A stretch of DNA of 18,863 nt from Thermoplasmatota archaeon (GTDB lineage: Archaea; Thermoplasmatota; Thermoplasmata; Thermoplasmatales; Thermoplasmataceae), in contig JAMDCG010000098.1 of NCBI GenBank assembly GCA_023489425.1, forward strand, positions 1-18,863. The letters are read 5' to 3'. Shown piece after piece: positions 14,401 to 18,863 of the stretch. The position numbers were made by a program, and so were the translations under genes. Position 1 is the first letter of the stretch, and each line of letters starts with the position of its first letter. Under the pieces are notes generated by a model. That model made no database searches and was not told where the DNA came from. It worked only from the letters and a program-made list of their open reading frames with translations.

Positions 14401-15042
14401 CTGAAACGCTGGCTTTTCGAAAAACAGGTTGTAGTAATATCCCTGAATTGTTAAATTGATATCTTTTGACACTGTTTGACTGAAAGTGGGTTGAAATGAA
14501 TCCGAGTAATATAGAGTGTTCATACTGTGTACCATTAATATTACATCTTGCCCGGTGAAAGTGAAGGAAAGCGTATAAAAGGTGTTCTGACTCAGTTTCA
14601 TTAATTTATCCACATTTTTACCCTGTTTAACTGCAATATACGAATTGTACTTCAACCCGAAGCAACCTGAGATGGACTGGCCCCCGAAGGACACCATGAA
14701 GTAAGATTCCGTCATGGAATAACTTTCATTTTCATTCCAAGATAAATTAAGTGACATATTATCAGAGTCAGATGAAAAATAGATTCCACTGGCGTTGTAA
14801 TAGTTGCTAGCTTTGATGTAAAAAGGATATTTGTTGTAAGAGGCATTGAAGTTGGAATGAAAGAATTCTGTGTCATTGCCAATAAGACCGATCTTTACAG
14901 AGCTATTTGAATAAGACCCCATTTCCTTTAGGGCATAATTTCCGTATGATGGTATAACTTCAGGTCTGCCTGATCCTGATGTAGGGATGGTTGCTGTAAT
15001 TGCAATAAGTATAATAAGTGTAATAAGTGCAATTTTTTTCAC
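11422..15042 (-). CDS. Giant surface glycoprotein with one membrane helix and a winged-helix-like cytoplasmic tail
   Basis: A 1206-aa protein of unrecognised family. A signal peptide (about 1-24, KKIALITLIILIAITATIP) leads into an ectodomain of about 1090 residues rich in Asn, Ser and Tyr, with more than 40 N-x-S/T sequons. By pattern, about 70-205 resembles a LamG/concanavalin-like jelly roll, about 240-475 short repeated strands as in a beta-propeller, and about 480-1110 a run of Ig-like modules. A single membrane helix follows (about 1115-1131, YFLVPVPIALFSIYAL). The 70-residue tail is sharply different: Lys/Arg-rich and helical, with PLKEVIRKLRRKHFSRKMIK, then LLLERNLIKISPDPDGKPRL, the layout of a winged helix with a wing hairpin. 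The start is GTG, with ATTAAATGAA about 25 nt upstream. The domain calls are tentative. Confidence 0.75.
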   Translation of the reverse strand: MKKIALITLIILIAITATIPTSGSGRPEVIPSYGNYALKEMGSYSNSSVKIGLIGNDTEFFHSNFNASYNKYPFYIKASNYYNASGIYFSSDSDNMSLNLSWNENESYSMTESYFMVSFGGQSISGCFGLKYNSYIAVKQGKNVDKLMKLSQNTFYTLSFTFTGQDVILMVHSMNTLYYSDSFQPTFSQTVSKDINLTIQGYYYNLFFEKPAFQDNKLTIYPSIINPHTIELKHQGLFSLKGKSKDFISDEEAGIYFVVNGNSSIVEYNPNSNMTGVIYSSSENNIITAVSDRGDTYWLIRNETDSAYCVEELNNSNLFMNLKKVPETPSGKFGIVIINNVLSFYNQTEVMEAVSDHVEFRYSNRESCGSAIEGISQYRGTTYVYYRNKTTLSILDQADGKVSHFGNFQSITNFSQEDGQLICGISFSTNAVSYYYPELEVISGRTINFMDRDEAGLTYTGEALDMLNISTQSQTFFQYTGNLSFIFSGSFISMSGNSYCLYLIDNSSSSDVKIKVPEDQLFSPLGYFNFTITGTSSFTSKLLIDGISNEGMNRSSYNLNLSSLNSGIYSYSLQILTASLYYIVHTGTVTVDSSFPNLTFSRSIKNGIFSGEVLWSKYSDSAGITQIVVDGVNNTINTVNSTISFLIPLHYGYKYLQFEVFFRDTYNVTRFIKFKLRYYDENGSGVFPDISENQIFNSNKLYITLHGNPVNVSRILFVVRNDSFSKTLNYTSDITSFYLNLANGVYSISTYDLFSAGNKVFEGTVNFTVMSENLTVTDNSTVKSFYSFYGNSENDSFNFHYAASIKGMWNVRVYHNSVKDFTEKVGEENLWLNSSEIKYIFRDNGSFIFYLNYSSVNRHNYSSKLDIEVNNSIPYFIAPSYYYTNTSVLNLSKAFRSNGRIDYLMNGNIRTFNGSVYLNHTGNFSFIFHIWSRSMNHISRIIWVKFNTSAPEYKFIGFSSKVTRTSNLKLSVAANGKGHISGAFLFFNGREMNEKNFSFTLHFMQDGAYNFTLEVMDRCGNINRTTYYLNVTYYPLIRSIGVSYRIFFQSFIAQSILSGDNTSGIGIKWYINGNYASSGKYENISLPVGLDHISIRASYGNTTRSYSFTVISISSYFLVPVPIALFSIYALRNFPVNGNSEDLLNTIFSEDDSPLKEVIRKLRRKHFSRKMIKKSFNLLLERNLIKISPDPDGKPRLEILTNNKKK

Positions 15043-15176
15043 ATTCGGGTAAAAACTTCATTCATTTAATTGGTAGTATACCTGCATAAATTTCATTGAT
15101 GGTAAATATTTCCAACTGAAAAAGATAACCGAGAAAATAAGACTTATAATAATTAAGAATCCAATTTAATGTGCGG

Positions 15177-15560
15177 CTATGCATCCTTTACTTTTACGAG
15201 CTTTTTAACATCCTTTTTTCCTGACAGCTCGTATATGGATGACCATAAAAGTCCGGCAAAACCACATATAATACCACCCAGCAGAGGGTAGAGAATTAAA
15301 ACCAGAATCGAGGGGATGGATGTAACTGAACCTACGACCGTCGATATCCTGACTGAACTTGAAAATGGATACTGTAGATAGACGGACATGAATGATAGAG
15401 TGCCTATCAGGAAACCATATATGATCGCCCACTTCTTTTTGATGACTGCAAGTGGAATCGCTGAAATTATTACATAAATTGCATCCTTCAGGAAAAAAGC
15501 TACAAGGAGTGACAGGATGGCGGAGACTGCCACGGCCAGTATGGAGAATTTAAGGTTCAT
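15177..15560 (-). CDS. Small polytopic membrane protein, function unknown
   Basis: A 127-aa protein with about four hydrophobic segments: near 5-23, 25-42, 45-65 and 75-112, the last long enough to be one or two helices with a Gly-rich GGIICGFAGLLW. It ends in a Lys-rich cytoplasmic tail (SGKKDVKKLVKVKDA). No catalytic motif is visible. Its ATG lies 11 nt inside the end of the acylase gene and is preceded by GGAGGTGA at 15570-15577, an unusually complete Shine-Dalgarno match with 9-nt spacing. Translation is therefore SD-driven and coupled to the acylase, unlike the leaderless genes elsewhere. A membrane accessory of the acylase is possible but not shown. Confidence 0.75.
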   Translation of the reverse strand: MNLKFSILAVAVSAILSLLVAFFLKDAIYVIISAIPLAVIKKKWAIIYGFLIGTLSFMSVYLQYPFSSSVRISTVVGSVTSIPSILVLILYPLLGGIICGFAGLLWSSIYELSGKKDVKKLVKVKDA

Positions 15561-18051
15561 AAGTTATCCTCACCTCCACAGGTAAGCCCTGCATTGGATA
15601 ATATTCATGATCCAGCCATTTAGGAAGCTGGTTATCGAACCAGTGGCTCAGGATATTCTCACTGGGACCTCCTGGAAACACGCCGTAAAAAGTTCCAGAT
15701 CCTGGTCTTGCGATAGTTCTGAGTGATGAACCTATGGAAACGCATGGAAGGGGATATTCAAGCAGTCTTGGTATGCTACCCACGCTAACGGTATGCCTCC
15801 CACCCCATATTGGCATCGGTCCTATGCCAAGAGAGCTTATTCCTGTCAGGCTTGCGATCTCAAGTTTGTGTATGTTACCCCAGTCCCAGTTCTTTTCAGG
15901 ACCGAGTTTTGCATCCATGAAGGCAACTGCGATCACGAAGGCTTTCTGCATGGTCAGGGTGAAGTTCCCGTTGAACCATGTTGATGATGGATCGTTTCTT
16001 GCCATGAATATTGCGGTGTTTATGTATACGCATGGTGTGTAGTTGTAGATACCCTTTTCCTTCAGTACCCTGTCATATGTAATGTTATAGAAGGCAGCAG
16101 TCACATACTGGTATACTGTAGGATTCTTCATTGGCTCATAGAAAGAATAATTCCAGCTGGAAAGAAGGTTGTAAGCTTCTTCTTCTGTACTGTTCATTGA
16201 TTTCATTCCAGAAATGGCCTTCAAGATAATTGGATTGAACTGTGACGCCCAGTAATCAGTAACATTAGATTGAAGTGCCATCATATTGGAAATGGTCATT
16301 TTAGTGTGATTCTGAAGATAGTGATCTATTGTTTCGGCCCTTCCTCCTGTAGACCAGTATGAACCAACGAACGGGAATGGATAGTTCTTGCCCACAGTTG
16401 GCTGGTTCGGAGCGAACATGTATCCCCTTTCTGGATTGACTTCCTGTGGTAGGTAGTTGAATGGTACATAACCCGTTTCTCTGTACTGAGGGTCTGACCC
16501 GTTAAGAAGTGATACTGAACCAACAACTTTCAGTGTTTTGCCGTCTGGTAACGTTTCTTTTATTAGGGGATATCCTCCAGCGGTGATGTACCCTGCATGA
16601 TGCAATGAAACGAGTGCAAAATTCTGGGGTGGTGCAGGTCCCCAGTATTTCAATGCATTCATCATCTGGGAGTAGTTTGATGCCTGGTCCAGTAAAATCT
16701 CTGCAATCAGGTCAGTACTTGGTGAGCTGGCATCCCAGTTCATACTTATTCCTATGTTGCCGATCCTTCCTATTAGCGGACCATTATTTGTAATATATAT
16801 TTTATAATCAATTCCTGCCTGCGTGTAGCTGCAAGTTTCCATAGGGATGTATGTACCATTGTAAAGATAGGTATCTCCTTTCAGGAATTCTACATAATCA
16901 TTGGCAGAGTTTCCCTCAGGTGTTGTTAATCCAAAGGAAGTATTTCCTGTGTGACCTATTAGTATACCTGGCAATCCTGCAAGTCCCCAGCCAGTTGTAT
17001 TAAATGCAGGATCCTTCAGCTGAAATTCTATCCAGAGTGAGGGGGCAAGAAGTGGAAGATGTGGATCGTTGGCCATCATGGGATCGCCATCGGAGGACTG
17101 CGTGGAGGTGATCACCCAACTGTTGCTTCCTATTGGTGAACCTGTAAGATGTGATCCCGGCAGGTTATACGGGTCAGATATATTGTCACATGAATCTCTG
17201 ATTAGTGCAGAAAGATTGCTCAGAAGATTTGATGATATTCCCGTTGCCCATTCCTGGAAGAAATCCTGTTTCCAAAGATAAGATGGGCTGATTCCCTGAT
17301 CAGTGAGGTTGAAATTATTTACGGTTCCACTTCCAGGAATCATCGTTATGTTTTCCGTATAGTATGGATAATATGGCCATATTTCACTGTAGTTTGAAAA
17401 TCCTAGTGAATTTACAAAAAGATCTGATTGCAGAACATTTGTTGATCCTGTTGCAAGGGACCATGACATATATTCCTGCCATACAAGGCTGTCGAATACA
17501 GTCCACTTGAATGGCTTGATCCCGAGAAGATGGAAACCCAGATGGGTTGAGACGGATTTTGTATTGTTTATATATGCATCAACACCCTCAGAATACCACT
17601 TGATGTAATTGAAATAGCTGGAGTAATTTGCTTCGAGATCTCTCTCTAGGGTGTATGCATCCCTGGTTAGACCTATGAGCCTCATGGTATAATCAGACTG
17701 TAATCCGGATGCTCCAACGAAGTTGCTGAGATTTCCTGCTGCTACTGTTGCCTGCAATTCCATCTGGAATAATCTCTGACATGCGGAATAATATCCCTGC
17801 GCGTAGAAGAGATCATGGTTGTTCTTAGCAGTTATATGTGCAATTCCTGAGCTATCAATGGTAATGTTGACATCATTTTCAAGTCCAGGAACAATGAAAT
17901 TACCTGATGTGAAGTTAGTGCCATCTGCACTCCTGAATACTCCAGTGGATGGATTGAGAATATTCAGGGAATTGGAAACGTATGACATCGACCCAACAAC
18001 AATGAATGATACTACAATGATTATGGCGAGTAATTTTTTACCCATATCCAT
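15550..18051 (-). CDS. Secreted penicillin acylase-family Ntn-hydrolase
   Basis: Amidohydrolase of 833 aa in the penicillin G acylase/acyl-homoserine-lactone acylase family. These are made as a precursor that cuts itself before a Ser, which becomes the N-terminal nucleophile. An N-terminal hydrophobic segment (LLAIIIVVSFIVVGSMSY) acts as signal peptide or anchor. The alpha part has AHITAKNNHDLFYAQGYY and ACQRLFQMEL, typical of the family. The cleavage site is G308-S309 in IGSNSWVI, followed by GDPMMANDPHL. The beta part has APNQPTVG (the oxyanion Asn region) and GGRAETIDHYL. Many N-x-S/T sequons point to an extracellular enzyme. The natural substrate is unknown; N-acyl peptides or amides are plausible. 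A TATA-like AATTAAAAATATG lies about 22-28 nt upstream. ATG 18051 or the in-frame ATG 18045 could start it. Confidence 0.92.
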   Translation of the reverse strand: MDMGKKLLAIIIVVSFIVVGSMSYVSNSLNILNPSTGVFRSADGTNFTSGNFIVPGLENDVNITIDSSGIAHITAKNNHDLFYAQGYYSACQRLFQMELQATVAAGNLSNFVGASGLQSDYTMRLIGLTRDAYTLERDLEANYSSYFNYIKWYSEGVDAYINNTKSVSTHLGFHLLGIKPFKWTVFDSLVWQEYMSWSLATGSTNVLQSDLFVNSLGFSNYSEIWPYYPYYTENITMIPGSGTVNNFNLTDQGISPSYLWKQDFFQEWATGISSNLLSNLSALIRDSCDNISDPYNLPGSHLTGSPIGSNSWVITSTQSSDGDPMMANDPHLPLLAPSLWIEFQLKDPAFNTTGWGLAGLPGILIGHTGNTSFGLTTPEGNSANDYVEFLKGDTYLYNGTYIPMETCSYTQAGIDYKIYITNNGPLIGRIGNIGISMNWDASSPSTDLIAEILLDQASNYSQMMNALKYWGPAPPQNFALVSLHHAGYITAGGYPLIKETLPDGKTLKVVGSVSLLNGSDPQYRETGYVPFNYLPQEVNPERGYMFAPNQPTVGKNYPFPFVGSYWSTGGRAETIDHYLQNHTKMTISNMMALQSNVTDYWASQFNPIILKAISGMKSMNSTEEEAYNLLSSWNYSFYEPMKNPTVYQYVTAAFYNITYDRVLKEKGIYNYTPCVYINTAIFMARNDPSSTWFNGNFTLTMQKAFVIAVAFMDAKLGPEKNWDWGNIHKLEIASLTGISSLGIGPMPIWGGRHTVSVGSIPRLLEYPLPCVSIGSSLRTIARPGSGTFYGVFPGGPSENILSHWFDNQLPKWLDHEYYPMQGLPVEVRITYEP
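15570..15577 (-). promoter_or_regulatory. Near-perfect Shine-Dalgarno inside the acylase 3' end
   Basis: GGAGGTGA on the minus strand, 9 nt before the ATG at 15560. It identifies the start of the small membrane protein although that start lies within the preceding coding region. Confidence 0.7.
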
Positions 18052-18128
18052 GGAGATCAGTCGTGCATATTTTTAATTTCCGTTTGTTGAAATTTAATTT
18101 CTTCGTTTTACAAGGAATTGAGACAACC

Positions 18129-18515
18129 TTAGAAAAACGCAATCACATAGAATAGTGCAACACCCATCAAAATATAGAGACCGCCGACGCCGACAAAAAT
18201 CACGGTCATTATTAGCTGTTCTCTGTTGATCTGGACTACGTCCTTTTCTCTCAATGAAGCTTTTGACTGAAACATATTGTTAACATATCTATTCGCACCA
18301 AAATCGTAAAATGCACCGAAAAAAATGATTACAAAGCCAACCATTACAAGGATAAGGGGAAAAACGTTTGCTATGGAAAGAGCACCTGCAAGCAGGAGCA
18401 CAATCCCGGATATGAATAAAATGAAAAGAAGAACCATCGGAGGAACTGTTAGTTTGAACCTTGTTTGTATCTTTTCCTTCCTTCTGAGTTCTTCGTCTGG
18501 TGCAGAATTTTCCAT
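18129..18515 (-). CDS. Small membrane protein with three helices, function unknown
   Basis: A 128-aa protein. A charged N-terminal cytoplasmic segment (1-24, rich in Glu, Arg and Lys) precedes three membrane helices at about 25-47, 51-70 and 102-127, with a charged loop between the second and third (MFQSKASLREKDVVQINREQ). No family motif is recognised. The ATG at 18515 is 3 nt after the ABC ATPase stop, with GGAG 7 nt upstream, so it is the next gene of the opp operon and may be an accessory of the transporter. Confidence 0.75.
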   Translation of the reverse strand: MENSAPDEELRRKEKIQTRFKLTVPPMVLLFILFISGIVLLLAGALSIANVFPLILVMVGFVIIFFGAFYDFGANRYVNNMFQSKASLREKDVVQINREQLIMTVIFVGVGGLYILMGVALFYVIAFF

Positions 18516-18518
18516 TTA

Positions 18519-18863
18519 CTACTCCGTCATGTATTCTCCTTCTTCACCACTCTCCACTTTTTCCATTGATTCCTCCCTTGTCAGTTCATCCTGTGCAAAG
18601 TGACAGCTATAATATCTGTATCCTGTCTGCTGCAGTGGTGGATCCTCTGACTTGCAAATATCCTTATGGTAAACGCACCTCCCATAGAATCTACATCCCT
18701 TTGGTGGATTGATTGCGCTCCCAATTTCTCCTACTATGTCCAGTCCCTTATTGACCCATTCAGGGTTAAGGCTTGGTACAGCTGAAATCAATGCTTTCGT
18801 ATATGGATGGAGTGGGTTCCTGATCGTTTCTTCAGATTTACCAAATTCCACAATCTGGCCCAG
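18519..18863 (-). CDS. Oligopeptide/dipeptide ABC transporter ATPase, C-terminal part (cut by the window edge)
   Basis: The last 114 residues of an OppD/OppF/DppD-type ATP-binding protein; the frame runs off the right edge (LGQIVEFGKSEE and onward). Walker motifs lie outside the window. The visible part begins with the end of the ATPase domain (IRNPLHPYTKALISAVPSLN, a hallmark of this group) and contains the oligo_HPY C-terminal region. That region includes the Cys-rich GCRFYGRC...DIC...YYSCHF, which in related DppD/DppF proteins binds a 4Fe-4S cluster. A Glu-rich tail follows. It energises import of peptides through an Opp/Dpp permease not seen here. The GTG at 18851 is internal, not the start. 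Confidence 0.92.
   Translation of the reverse strand: MGQIVEFGKSEETIRNPLHPYTKALISAVPSLNPEWVNKGLDIVGEIGSAINPPKGCRFYGRCVYHKDICKSEDPPLQQTGYRYYSCHFAQDELTREESMEKVESGEEGEYMTE

Noticed and set aside
15004..15030. Three tandem 9-bp AATAAGTxx units
   Set aside because: They encode the repetitive Leu/Ile core of the signal peptide of the giant protein; codon-level repetition explains them.
16326..16526. 66-aa minus-strand frame inside the acylase gene
   Set aside because: Another frame of the same coding strand, fully within the conserved beta-chain; no motif.
1..18863. CRISPR array, rRNA genes or insertion sequences
   Set aside because: No regularly spaced direct repeats, rRNA-like stretches, transposase motifs or paired terminal inverted repeats were seen by eye.

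Overview
The window is an archaeal chromosome segment, most likely from Thermoplasmatales or a close relative (Ferroplasma/Cuniculiplasma-like). The domain call rests on archaeal information-processing proteins: SBDS/Sdo1, TFS, SRP54, Pelota and a Mut7-C PIN nuclease. Further support comes from a tRNA with no encoded CCA and from many genes with a TATA-like box about 25 nt before the start codon, as for leaderless mRNAs. The lineage is inference, from moderate G+C (about 40% by eye), abundant N-x-S/T sequons on exported proteins, a secreted penicillin-acylase homologue and opp-type peptide import. I could not run a database search.

Layout. Positions 1-2578 hold core translation, transcription and secretion genes: sdo1 (minus), then tfs and srp54 (plus). 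Positions 2575-6366 hold metabolic and repair genes: an FAD oxidoreductase, endonuclease III, a short-chain dehydrogenase, a VOC protein and a metallo-beta-lactamase-fold protein that has lost its metal-binding motif. Positions 6367-8708 are an accessory patch: a VapBC module whose toxin is frameshifted and lacks a catalytic Asp, tRNA-Leu(UAG), about 500 bp without genes, and an RHH-MazF module. Positions 8709-10720 are a tight minus-strand operon, ubiX - Mut7-C nuclease - pelota, in which the nuclease appears to start at AUU. Positions 10775-15042 encode two exported membrane proteins. One is a 1206-residue surface glycoprotein with a single membrane helix and a short cytoplasmic tail that reads as a winged helix. 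Positions 15177-18863 hold a small membrane protein, a secreted penicillin-acylase-family hydrolase, another small membrane protein and the end of an oligopeptide ABC transporter ATPase.

How the genes work together. Pelota and the PIN-like nuclease share a transcript and overlap by 20 nt, which suggests a joint role in ribosome rescue or no-go decay. The acylase and the opp ATPase fit an external deacylation and peptide-uptake route. The giant surface protein with its intracellular DNA-binding-like tail could be a one-component surface sensor; this is the least explained and most interesting item. The two toxin-antitoxin modules around the tRNA mark a region open to insertion and decay.
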